In this document: piece after piece, positions 35,700 through 47,063 of the stretch
Numbering within the stretch: the stretch's first letter is position 1
Layout of the letters: the number at the start of each line of letters is the position of its first letter
Origin: Arabidopsis thaliana
Lineage: Eukaryota; Streptophyta; Magnoliopsida; Brassicales; Brassicaceae
NCBI RefSeq assembly: GCF_000001735.4
Contig: NC_003074.8
Coordinates: 18,235,261 to 18,299,260 of the forward strand
Direction: 5' to 3'
Length of the DNA stretch: 64,000 nt
Notes under the pieces: generated by a model
The model's input: the letters and a program-made list of their open reading frames with translations, nothing else
What the model was told of the DNA's origin: nothing
The model's database searches: none
Position numbers and translations under genes: made by a program

Positions 35700-37200
35700 T
35701 TTTAAAAAAGTTTGCATTTATATGTATAAACAGTTTATTTTTCTTTGAATATAATTTAACATTAAATTTTTTAAAAAAAAATGCCTATGTTGCCTACTCT
35801 TAGAGAAGCGCATAATGTATCTTTGGACTTTCGACAAGACCAAAAGTTCGACTCACACGATGTTTTTATAACAAATTTTAACCAAAACGACGTTGTTTTA
35901 TAATATATATGATGTTATATAGTCTGTTAAAGTTGAGTCTTATATTGCAGCCTTTGCAGGTGGAGAATAAATTTACCAAAAAAATTAAAAGTTGTGAATA
36001 TTTATTTGCAATTTTTCTTCGCTTTAGAAGTTTTTAAAAATTAGTATTATTAAACCGTAGTATTATTGAAAAATAATACTTTTTAGTTTTTAAAAAATGT
36101 TTCACACATGCAAGAATTTGAAGAAAAATCCGACTGCTAACCAAAATACTAAAATAGCGAATTAAACATGGGACTCATAACTTTTGTATTAAATGACTAA
36201 ACTAAAAAAGATGCAATTGAAAGAAAATGAATTGCATGTTTAATTGGTTGCACCAAAAAGTTTGTTTGGTGATAGGAAATAACTGATGATATAAATTTTC
36301 ACAAAATGACGACCGCTCCACCATAGTAACTACTCAAAATTTGTCAGTGATAATGAGCATGACAAACATGATTTATAAAGACACGGCGAGTCCCCAACAC
36401 CTGCAGCTCAACTAATCAAGTTTCTTGATATATGATACGCAACAAATTATCTTCAGTCCGTCGTCGGGATCCACACAAATACGAGGATGGACTTCGGTTA
36501 TGGTTCGCCTCTAGGAACTAGTTGTTTCAATCTCTTTACAAATCTTTTCTCAAAATAACATTTAAAATAAGGTTGCATTCATTGTACAAAGGTTTTTTGG
36601 TTGAATAAATTTTAAATTCATTCAAAAAAAAACATGATTTATAATCATGGAACTATAGTTACTATTTTAAAAAGTAATAAAGAACTACATGGTTATCCAA
36701 AGACGTGCGTCCCTTAATCATTGCATGTTTTTTCAATTTTTATCTTTTGTCTCAAAAGTTATTTTGTTAAAAATGTAATGAAATTGTTATCCTAGATATA
36801 CTCATGTTACAGACCACACGATCGTAAGCTTGTTAGTTAAAAAAAAAAACACTATTATGCCTACTTTATTAAAAAAAATCTAAGAGTCCACTCAAAAGTC
36901 AAAACACTCCAAACTCGCCTACCAAAAAAAAAAAAAATCACTCCAAACTTAAAATCCACTAAAATGAACCAAAATGCTTAGTACAAGATATCATCTTAAT
37001 TGCAATCGAACTACCTAATGCATTTGATTCAATATCTTGTTTCTTTTAAGTTTTAACTATCCACAAAGCCATGACTTGGGAATGTGATTGATCGATAAAA
37101 CTTTTTCATTTGATTCAATATCATTTTACTAACTATTCGGTTATTTTAAAAAGTTCGGTTCGGATGCGGTTTTGTTTTTACGGTTCGGTTCATTCGGTTA
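35700..37200. other. AT-rich intergenic upstream of ABIL2
   Basis: No gene recognised. The end of the stretch (about 37140-37200) carries three GGTTCGG/CGGTT repeats and leads into the T/C-rich leader of ABIL2. Confidence 0.5.
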
Positions 37201-38146
37201 TTTGCTTACCGATTTTTCTGCAAGAGAGCGCGTTTCGTTTGTCTCCGCAAACGATGGGACAAAGTGGGTTAAGTCTGAGGTTGTTTCTTCGACTTGTCTC
37301 TCTAGTCTCTATACCAACAACACTCAACGAGACAAGACCATCATCATCACTCACTTCCTTCCTTCCTTCAAATCTCAACTAAATCAATAGACATTCCTCT
37401 CTTTGTCTCTCTCTATCCAAATTTGAACTGTAACTGTCTTCAAAATCTTCATTTTTCTCAGACAAATTGGATCTCTCCTTGGAGCAGAAACACCCATTAA
37501 AGGAACAATAGAGAGAGTTTTGGATTGAATAATCACAGTTCCACAGGTTTCCTTCCACTCTCATTATCTTAAATTTCACTTAAAGGTCGAAACTTTTGGT
37601 CCACTGGTTTCATTATCTTCTTTTAAACACATCAATTTGTTTAGGATTTAACTTGTGATTTTGAATTGGTTTTACTACTTCTCCTCTCTCGATTTAGCAA
37701 GTTAAAAGCTTTTTTTTTTTTAGTGTTCTTGAGGGTTTTAGGGTACAATTTTGTTTCCTCAGGACTGGGTTTTGCTTTCTTGTTTCATATGTGTTTTATT
37801 GTTCTTGATGAATTCATTGTACATTATAAAATATTGTCTCAGCTATTGGTACACAGTTTTCTTTCTCCCTGGGAATTGTTTGTTAATTTTTAATAGAGTA
37901 CTAATAAAAGATTAGAAAATCTGTGGTTACTTTAGAGAGCTGTGGATTCTACTTGTTTGTTTGTTTCTTCTTATTGGATTAGTTATGGAGCAAAGTAAAA
38001 GCCTTGTTCATTTTCTTTGTTCATATGTAATAAAAACAACTAGTGATATACAAGTGTTCTTGGAAAATCTTGAATGAAACAGCTTTGAAGAAGACTGAGG
38101 TTTATCTTCCTCTCTGTTGAAAAAATAGAAGACTGCAGTGGCTACA

Positions 38147-39961
38147 ATGCCTGCGTCACATGAAGCTTCAAATTACGATGAGGTTTCTATGCAGCAAAGT
38201 ATGCTCTTCTCTGATGGTCTTCAGGTAGATTCTGAATTTGCAAAATATTGCCTAGTTTCTGATAAATTGTTCAAATCTCCATCTGACTTAGAAGGACAAT
38301 GCTATAATACCAAGCACATACTATCTTTCTATATGTGAAACCGATGACAAAAGTAAAATGATAATTAATGGTCTCTGTGATTGAAGATCCAAGTGTTGTT
38401 ACAATGCTGAATCATATCTTGTTTTCTAAAATCTTTGTAGGTTTATTTGACAATTAATTGAAAGGTTTTCTGCTCTTTTATTTCCTCAGGACTTGAAGAA
38501 TCTGCGAGCGCAGTTGTATTCAGCAGCCGAGTATTTCGAACTATCTTACACAACCGATGATAAAAAGCAGATGTGAGTTAGTATTAAGCAGCGCTTCAGA
38601 TTTATTGTGTCACAAAAAATTTCTTGGTTTTTCTCAGTAGTTGTTTCTCATGTTAAGTGCAGTGTTGTAGAGACACTGAAAGACTACGCTGTGAAGGCTC
38701 TGGTGAATACAGTTGACCATTTAGGCTCTGTTACATATAAAGTGAATGACTTTATCGATGAAAAAGTCGATGAAGTATCAGAGACCGAGCTGCGAGTATC
38801 TTGCATCGAACAGGTATAAAAAAGCTCCTAAAAACTTGTATTTATCCGTGAAGGTTTCTTTTTGGGGTTACTAAGTTGTAATTTTGTGTTTATGTTGGGA
38901 AAAATAACAATGGGATGGTGGTTAGAGGCTAAGAATGTGCCAAGAGTATATGGATCATGAAGGGCGTTCACAGCAATCACTTGTTATTGACACTCCAAAG
39001 TTCCATAAACGATACATCTTACCCGGTAAATTCTCTCTTTCTCGCACTCGGGTTAGAAATTTTCGATACTCACTAAGATGCAATCTTTATCAGCGGGTGA
39101 AATTATGACTGCTACAAATCTTGAAAAGCTTAAGTACTTTGGAAGCAGTTTAGAGGATGCAGATGATTGGAACCAATTCCGAAATGGTGAGTTTGTATCT
39201 TCTATGTTTCTGTTGTACACAATCCAAGATTCAAGATTTCTTACTAACTGATTGGTTTGCTCTTTTATAGCTGTTCGTGCTACAATCCGGGAAACGCCTC
39301 CACCACCTGTTAGGTAAATTATCCAAACGCTTGCTCAAGAAATAACACAACACACATTTTCAAACACAAGAACAAAACAATGAGACCTGATTGTCTTTGC
39401 AGAAAATCAACATCTCAGAGTTCATCTCCACGGCAACCACCTCAACGATCAGCAACCTTTTCGTTTACCTCTACCATTCCAAAGAAAGAACAAGGTAAAC
39501 ACCACAATCGCTTGGTTTTTTTCCGCTCGATACTCGATCCTTTATACATGTTTTCGTGTGATATAATCAGATAAGAGATCAGTTTCACCGCATCGGTTTC
39601 CACTACTAAGATCTGGATCAGTCGCTACCAGGAAGTCAGCATCAATCAGCCGACCAACGACACCAAGCAAGAGCAGATCTATAACTCCTATACGGGTATA
39701 AAAAGCTTCCATTGGAACAAAACTCCACCAGAAAATGTGTTTCATCAATTTACCTCTTCTTGATTCTTCTTCTTTTGCATTTTCCAGTATCCATCAGAAC
39801 CAAGAAGATCGGCTTCGGTCCGAGTCGCATTCGAGAAAGATAACCAGAAAGAAACAGAGCAGCAACAACCGAGCAAGAGCAAACGATTGCTCAAGGCTTT
39901 GCTTAGTCGACGCAAAACCAAGAAAGATGACACTCTCTACACTTTCTTGGACGAATACTGA
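38147..39961 (+). CDS. ABIL2: ABIL2, ABI-like subunit of the SCAR/WAVE complex
   Basis: Nine exons: 38147-38224, 38490-38572, 38663-38813, 38926-39025, 39094-39186, 39271-39313, 39403-39494, 39571-39695, 39788-39961. They total 939 nt and give 312 aa. The N-terminal helical half is the conserved ABI region ([39 protein letters not shown], then [13 protein letters not shown]). The C-terminal half is Ser/Pro/Arg-rich ([20 protein letters not shown]) and ends in a basic stretch and FLDEY. There is no SH3 domain, as usual for plant ABILs. Family knowledge: ABIL proteins sit in the WAVE complex that activates ARP2/3 actin nucleation and shapes trichomes and pavement cells. Likely At3g49290. The leader is long (CT-rich from about 37.25 kb) and probably spliced, but I could not fix its introns. 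Confidence 0.95.
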
Positions 39962-40314
39962 AATGCCAATACCGGTTTTTATTTGTGCAAGCGCTTTACT
40001 AAACCGGAAAATTGTGGATTTCCTATTTTTTCTTTTATTTTTCTATATTATATTTTATAATATAAATACACAAACTATACCAAAACATCGAATTTTTACC
40101 CATACAAAAGTCATAATCATGATTCGTGTTGTTATGAGATATAAAATTTCACGATCTGTACATCTTCTCGATTTGATATACTATGGTCATAGATTCGATC
40201 ATTAGCACCAAAGGGATATATATTATATATATTAGACATATACATATTAACATATATAAGAGAAAAATTTAACATAATACATTTACAACCAATCGTAAAT
40301 GCTACGTTGCATGT

Positions 40315-40437
40315 CTATTGACACCCATCGGGACATGCTTTGTTTTTCGGATATACGACATGCATGACGGGCTCTTGGTGTATCTGCATCACATGCCGAA
40401 GAAACAAGAAAGTGAGGATGTTCAAAATTTTATTCAT
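40315..40437 (-). CDS. Short Cys-containing peptide ORF, paralogue of the 19.1-kb locus (possibly pseudogene)
   Basis: 40-aa ORF starting MNKILNILTFLFL and ending VYPKNKACPDGCQ with TAG. It aligns with the 19128-19477 gene at both ends: MN..LNI.TFL at the N-terminus and CP.GC at the C-terminus. The DNA beyond its stop still reads TCNVAF, where the paralogue reads TCEYAT, so TAG replaces a TTG codon. The paralogue's intron is absent here; a ATGTGATGCAG remnant sits where the 3' splice site was, suggesting a deletion that fused exon 1 to the end of the intron. The signal peptide is consequently shortened. Whether it is expressed is unknown. Confidence 0.4.
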   Translation of the reverse strand: MNKILNILTFLFLRHVMQIHQEPVMHVVYPKNKACPDGCQ

Positions 40438-40499
40438 TTGTAGGTGGAACTTTGTTACGAAGAAAGAGATCGAATGAAAAAAAAAATGTTTGAGTTTCG

Positions 40500-41640
40500 T
40501 AACTTATAAATAATCTTATGGTTCAGTCAAATATATGGTAATCTAATGGTAAAAAACAATGTTGAGTTTCACAAAAACATGTGTCAAGTAGAGATTCCTT
40601 TTCTTTTTTTTTGGCAAGTAGAGTTTGGTTGATTGAATATAAAGTAGCTATAATATCCAGAAAAGCTTACATTAAGGATCCTTTTTTTTTTTTTTTTTTG
40701 ATGGAAGAATTAGTAATTTTTTGTATAACTATTGAAGGTTGAACATGTATAGGTAATTTACATATACAATAGTTGAATGTCATTACTAATAATAATATAA
40801 ATCTTAAGTACTAATTTTATTATTAACTATACCATAATATGGTATATTGATGTTATTAGATATAGTAAATTTACAATTGATAAAGTAGTGGATGCCTTTT
40901 TCTCTTTTGGTTCCATATGGTAGATCATTTATGTACATCATAAAAATATTCACCAAATAATAAGTACTTTGGATGAATACATATATTAATATATTATGAA
41001 GTGCTTTTGAACTCTTTGGATCTTATATTTAATTATTATGCATAGGTTTCAACGGTAGATCAAAAGTTTCAACCTTTTATTAATGGTGCATCAGTTTTAG
41101 TTGTGAGATGTAGGAAAATCATATGGGTGGCAGTAATGTTTATACGTTACAGTAATGTGTAACAAAAATCAGTAGAATCTGGTATTTTTAAATAGATATT
41201 AATTGCGTTGAAAACTTTGAGTACAAGAGTCAACCATACGTTTCAAGAGTGATTATAATATGAATTATAAGTAGAAATTGTTTTCTTTAAATTTCATACA
41301 TATTCGACTTTCCGGTTTCGGTTTCGAACTTATGAGCTATAATCTTGTCATGTAAACATTTTTTAAATCAATCTTTGTCTATTCAAATTCCTTAAAATTA
41401 AAGAGAACAACAATCACTAAACGATTATTGAAAAATGAAAATATCGGTAAGCATTGCATCATCATTAATTTTACATGTAGATTAAATTTGTTAAATCAAA
41501 AGTTTAATATTCATAAATAGGAAAAAAATCAAAGATCAAACAATTGACCAATTTTTCCAAATTTACTCTTTTATATTTGATTGATTACTTTGATAGTACA
41601 TATCATAGAATCATCATATTTAAGTTTTTCTTTTGCTTCA
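40500..41640. other. AT-rich intergenic
   Basis: No gene. Contains a 19-bp poly-T run near 40681. The last 100 bp are the start of the duplicated 3' flank shared with the 44.4-kb region (TGATTA(C/G)TTTGATAGTACATA). Confidence 0.5.
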
Positions 41641-41707
41641 CATGAATACTAGTTCTTCTCACGAGCATGATTTAACGATATTACATATTTTTGCTTCATC
41701 ATGATTC

Positions 41708-42330
41708 TTAGTTCATCTTCGGTGGCGGTGGCGGTGACAGTGGCGGTGGCGGTGGGGGAGGAAAACCATAACCGGGTTTTGTTGGATCGTGTTTCGGGTC
41801 TGGACCTGGTTCCGGATAATCCATGATCGTTGGAATACTCTCTTCAACCTTTATTACATATTAACAATTACTTTTTGGTTCTTAACAAAAAAAAAAACAA
41901 TATTACTTTTTGGTTTGGTAAAAAAATACCCAATAATTATCATATGCTAATTTCTTTCAAATGAGTGAAAATATTTATTGATTAAATTTATTTGTCAATA
42001 AAAATATGAGAGAAACTAAAATCTATGAAAATAAACTTTTTATTAAATGAGATTGCTTACCTTGTTTAAGGAATTTTGGTCGGTGTGAGTAACTCCATGG
42101 CCTTCTCTAAACCCTACAAAAAATGTAAAACTATTTACAGAACCTGTTTGAATATAAAATAAACAGTTTTTTCACACCTTTAATCATGCAATTGTAACCA
42201 TTCCTTTACTTAATTAGATGTTTAAACAAGATAATCCATATACAAATATACAAATTGATTTACCCGAAGAACACAATGGAAACAGAAGCAAGAACGACAT
42301 GAGAACCACCGGCTTTATCTTTGAAAGCAT
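41708..42330 (-). CDS. Secreted Pro-rich peptide precursor, PSY-like core (single copy)
   Basis: Exons 42330-42264, 42113-42061 and 41848-41708 join to 261 nt, giving 86 aa. Signal peptide MLSKIKPVVLMSFLLLFPLC; spacer GFREGHGVTHTDQNSLNK; exon 3 begins VEESIPTIM, then the core DYPEPGPDPKHDPTKPGYG, then a poly-Pro tail ending PPPPPKMN. Core and layout match the neighbours at 32.2, 44.5 and 47.1 kb. No Cys in the mature part. The DYP..P.PDPKHDP block resembles the tyrosine-sulfated PSY1 hormone; a precursor of a secreted growth peptide is a reasoned guess, not a known function. A TATA-like tract (TATATATATA) lies about 45 bp upstream of the start. I believe this is At3g49300, listed only as a proline-rich protein. 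Confidence 0.8.
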
Positions 42331-42399
42331 TTTTTTGTTTGTTTTAGTTTTGTTGTTTGGACTCACGCTTCTATATATATATGTGTACATGTAGTTACG

Positions 42400-43330
42400 T
42401 TTTGGTGGAAAAATGTGTTGGCAGATTGATGATATTGACACATGCATTTCGCATTTACTACAATTCAAACTAAATCTTTTGGCGATTTTATTTTTAAACA
42501 TATTTATAATTCATCAAATTAGTAATTAGTTTCCAAAAAATATCAGATCATATTTATTAAAAAGATAATAATTAATTAATGAGGAAAGTAGGAAACTATA
42601 TTATGATTAAAAAGAAAAATACTCATGAAGAATGATTTTAAATTTTTTGATTAATGATTAAATACATTGAAAGATAGATTTTTGGGTTAGTAGATGAAAC
42701 ATTAATTAAAAATCAGCTTTTGTTGATGAGAAACCAATCTTATGAATCCTCCACTAGGGGCTGCAGAGGCAGATAGATGCATAGTTTGTAAGGAAAGAAT
42801 GAGGTCTAATGTTGCTGAGATTAGGATCCTAAGTGTTTGCGGCTCCTCACCAAGAAACTTGAGCAAAGGCCCAAAAGAAGTCCATGAGTGTCTCCCAAGA
42901 AACTAATGCACAACAAACATCTCCAATTCCATGAATCCCCATGCTACGCTCTTGAGTGAACCAGAAGTATGAAGTGGAAGAGGAGAGATGAAATTCTTCT
43001 CTGGAGATTGATGATATTGCCTCCTTGAAAAAACTATTAAAAGTAAGTTTGACCTCCAGATTTTCCAACATAAGCTAAGCTACTATATGTAATGTCCACA
43101 TCCATATGCAATTATCAGTGTTTTTAGAGCCTCTTGTCTACTTTTGTGTTCAACATCACTCAAACTAAGCTACTTGCGAGGTTCAATTGATAATCGTTGC
43201 TACTCTTGTTAATTTGTGTACCCTATTAATCTTTTAATCATCTCGTTTTGAGAATGATGAGAATCAACATGGATAGCATAATCGAATTGAGACCCTGAGA
43301 ACGATGAGAATAAAGATAAATCAAATATGG
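42400..43330. other. Intergenic; duplicated flank and a degraded piece of the NYN-type gene
   Basis: 42410-42710 is duplicated at about 45250-45550 (CACTTACTACAATT.AAACTAAATCTTTTGG and GGAAAGTA...ATTACGATTAAAAAG-like blocks). 42740-43080 has higher GC content and contains a minus-strand open frame (SMGIHGIGDVCCALVSWETL) that may be a downstream exon of the broken NYN gene. I could not match it to a family. Confidence 0.4.
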
Positions 43331-43389
43331 CTCACAGACTCATATAGAACAAAAGTACGATCCAAGAAAACAAAAAGAAAAACAAACCA

Positions 43390-43834
43390 TATTGTCTAGG
43401 ATCCAATTGTGTAGAGCCTGGGATATACACGATAACAGTCTGAAAACCAGCATTTCTCAAGAAGCGTAAACTCTTACCGTAAGCTATGTCACAGCTGATT
43501 ACAACAATCACACCTTGAGGGCCGTGTGACTTTTTCCAATTCTCAATTCTGTTGCAAATCTCGTACCTGTTGCCGTCGTGCTCTTCTTTCAAAACCACAG
43601 GTACAAACTCTACCCCAGTAACAATGAGCCTGTCGACGATGTCCACACTTACGTACTTACCTCATATCCCTTTACTGTAAGTGCCTCAACGTTTAGGGAA
43701 CCGCAGAATCCTCAACCATTCATGGCCGACTTTATGGTCTCTAAGACTCCGAGAGCGTCGCAGCCACTTGGAAGGCCACCGCTACCTAAATCCCACCACA
43801 CAACGATGGGACATCCACGATTCTGCTCCTCCAT
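43390..43834 (-). pseudogene. NYN-domain (limkain/MARF1-type) gene fragment, disrupted
   Basis: Starts MEEQNRGCPIVVWWDLGSGG and continues GCDALGVLETIKSAMNG, followed by an in-frame TGA (43714-43712), then GFCGSLNVEALTVKGYE and a 1-bp frame change. It goes on with VDIVDRLIVTGVEFVPVVL, EICNRIENWKKSHGP and GVIVVISCDIAYGKSLRFL. The order (VWWD, I.SAL...G..G, VD..L, V.ISCD..Y...L..L...G) fits the plant NYN RNase-fold family often called putative endonuclease or glycosyl hydrolase. The first strand has lost the usual ENC after VWWD (here LGS), removing a likely metal ligand. Nonsense and frameshift indicate a pseudogene. Confidence 0.65.
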
Positions 43835-44489
43835 TGCTTGCGAATTAGGCTTTGTTTTCTAGGGTTTTCTCCCAATTTTAGTGACCTAGACCTTTTTATA
43901 ATGAATTGTATTTTTTTGTTTTTTATACTTCTTTTTCTTTCCTTTTTCCCCAAGCTTTACGCATTAGGCCTCATTTTTCTTCCAACTATTGGCCAAACAA
44001 ATTAAAAGATCAGCCTTGTGGTAAAGCCCAAACCAACTTGGAAATTTTAAAAATTAGAACCGGTCTAATGGAAAATGGAAGAATTGAACCAAATCAACCT
44101 CGAACATTGATATTAAGAAGTGAAAGTAAGATCCTCTCTCGAGAACTTGTTCAACCTTATTGTGCATAGGTTTTCAACGGTGTATCAAACATTTAAAATT
44201 TGAGTAGGTGTGGTGAAGCATTTCAAATTTTCATTAATGGTAAGATGCGTAATTTTCCCGATCAAGTGATATCTAGATCAAATTTGTAGAATCATAAGTT
44301 TATTATGTTGATAACTAAGAAAAAATTCAATGATTCAAACAGTTGACCAACTTTATATTAGCATTTTATTTATTTCATTGATTAGTTTGATAGTACATAG
44401 CATATAGTTTTTTGCTTCACATGCATACTAGTTCTCCGCGCGAGCATGATTAACATAATTACACATTTTTATTTGCTTCATCATGATTG

Positions 44490-45125
44490 TTAGTTCATCT
44501 TTGGTGGAGGTGGCGGAGGACGACCATAACCGGGTTTCGTTGGATCATGTATTGGGTTAGGGCCTGGTTCTGGATAATCCATGATCGTGGGGATACTCTC
44601 CTCAAGCTATATTACATATTAACAGTTACTTTTTAATTTGGTAAAAAATATCACAATATTTATCATATGCTGATTTTGTTTTCAAAAGACTGAAAGTACT
44701 TATGGACTAAATTTCTTATTAGTCAATAAATATGAGAGAAACTAAAACTGTATGAAAATAAGCATTTTATTTAATGAGATTTCTTACATTGTTTAAGGAA
44801 TATTGGTTGGTGTGAGTAACTCCATGGCCCTCTCCAAATCCTACAAAAAACAAGTAAATGCAATAAACAACCATATTATTTGATTGAAATCCATAACTAG
44901 CTGACTAGAGAGATATTGGATATATGTTAAAAATGTAACACGATTGAATATAAAATAAACAGTTTTTTCACACCTTTAATCATGCAACTGTAACCATTCC
45001 TTTACTTAATTAGATGTTTGAAAATATAATCTATATACAAATATGCAAATTGATTTACCCGATGAACACAATGGAAGCAGAAGCAAGAACGACATGAGAA
45101 CCACCAGCTTCATCTTTGAAAGCAT
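44490..45125 (-). CDS. Secreted Pro-rich peptide precursor, PSY-like core (tandem duplicate)
   Basis: Exons 45125-45059, 44840-44788 and 44606-44490 join to 237 nt, giving 78 aa. Signal peptide MLSKMKLVVLMSFLLLLPLC; spacer GFGEGHGVTHTNQYSLNN; exon 3 LEESIPTIM, core DYPEPGPNPIHDPTKPGYG, tail RPPPPPPKMN. It differs from the 41.7-kb copy mainly by a shorter Pro tail. Introns and about 300-400 bp of flank on both sides are also similar, so the two arose by a recent duplication of about 1.2 kb. The broken NYN gene lies between them. Open throughout, with good splice sites. Probably the locus listed as At3g49305. Confidence 0.8.
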
Positions 45126-45559
45126 TTTTCTCTTGTTTTAGTTTTGTTGTTTGGAACTAACTCATGCTTCTATATTTATATGCGTACATGGGTAGTTACC
45201 AGTTGGCGGAAAAATGTGTGTTAGCAAATTGATGATATTTACCACTATGTATTCGCCCATAGGTTTTCAATAACTAAGCACTACGCACTTACTACAATTG
45301 AAACTAAATCTTTTGGTGAAAGATTGTATTTTCAGACAAGTAACATATTTATAATTCATCAAATTATCAACTAGTTTCTCAAAAACTATAAATCATATCT
45401 AAAAAAAACAAATCAGGAACTAATGATTACATAATGAGGAAATTAGGAAAGTATATTACGATTAAAAAGAAAAATACTGATGAATACTGATTTTCAAAAT
45501 TTTGATTAATGATTAGATACATTGAAAAATAGATTTTTTGGTAAGTACATGTATTACTC

Positions 45560-47040
45560 ATGCATCTAAAAAATAAATTAATAAAAAAGAGAATAAGAAT
45601 ATGATGTACTCATATATATGCATCTATATATATATAGAAATATTTGTATACATATGTATATATAGTTATACTATCTTAATCTATCTAATGTATACATTTT
45701 TTATTAATATATAAGTTGTAAAAAAATCAATATGTGACTACTTATGGAGACTCGAGGTCACCAAAAATGTAGTTATTGTCTTATCGACCGTCAAATGATT
45801 CATTTAGACTCGACATCATTTTTTATTTTTTTTTAAACTAAGTGTGAAAATTATTGTATTAACAACGATGTCGTATCATAATTTGAGTTCAAACTCGTAT
45901 TAATGTGCACGTATGAGCTATCAAGAAAAAACACATTAAAACTTGTGACATTCTTTTCTTTTTTTCATTAATTAATGACGTTCCCCATCACTATAAACGG
46001 TTCGATTTCTTCTAGTACAAGGAACATCATACATTTACTTGGACGTTTGATTACTTTTTTTTTTAATTTATCTTTCAGAATTCAGAGTTATACAAAATGA
46101 TGTGTAGGATATTCATGTTCATATTGTTTCGTTTTTATAACCGAAGAATAAGAAAACCGGATTGGACAATCGTCATTGGGGTGAGGCCGGAATATCTCAC
46201 CTAGGTTTGAACCGGTTCAGTATAATATCTCACGTTACCTTGGTTCAATAAAACCGCAATGAGCTTTTTAAACAAAAAATAAAGCAACTAGCTAGTTTAT
46301 TCTATTTAATAGTAGAAAACCAGTTAACAAAACAAATGTGACACATGACATGGTGTACCTATAACTTCTGATATTGTGATATATAACTATAAATATTTAT
46401 ATAACAACTTTTAAGTTTAAGTTAAATTGATCAAAACAATATTTTCAATACTTTGTCAAATTTCTAGTCACCCTATTTCCTGTCTTATTTCGCTTAGTAG
46501 AGTCTCCTTATCGAGTGCATTTCAACGTCTTACCAAGAGCTTTGCTTATGGTATAGTCGATTATTTAGTTGGTTCTCGAATGTTTATGTTTTTTTTTCTT
46601 TCTTTGGCATGTGATCATCTTTTTAGAATTCGCTTAACCTTAACTTTCATTTCTTAAAATGATGTATTGACATGCATTCTTATATATATATATAAAATTC
46701 TATCTAGATTTGCCTATTGAAAAATGAAATTGATGAACAAACAACAATGAAAATATTTACATTAGAAAAATAACTAGTTGTCGAATTCCTATCTTTGAAG
46801 CATTTTAATTTTCTTATTACGACAATTCCTTAGAAAAGTGAAATAACAATAACCATATCACTAGACGTTGCATATCAATATATTTTAGTGTTTTCAAAAT
46901 CATATTTAAAATAAATTCTGTGATTTATCGAATCATGGGACTATTAACTAGTTAGAATTTATTGATGATTATAAGGATGGATTGAACCAATATTACATAT
47001 ATTTTTCTCCACTATATTATAGAATGTTGCATCATCAATA
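45560..47040. other. AT-rich intergenic
   Basis: No gene recognised. Holds TATA microsatellite-like tracts at about 45610-45670 and 46681-46695. The 46427-46657 open frame has no domain or signal that I recognise. Confidence 0.5.
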
Positions 47041-47063
47041 TATATTACATATTTTGTTCTCCA

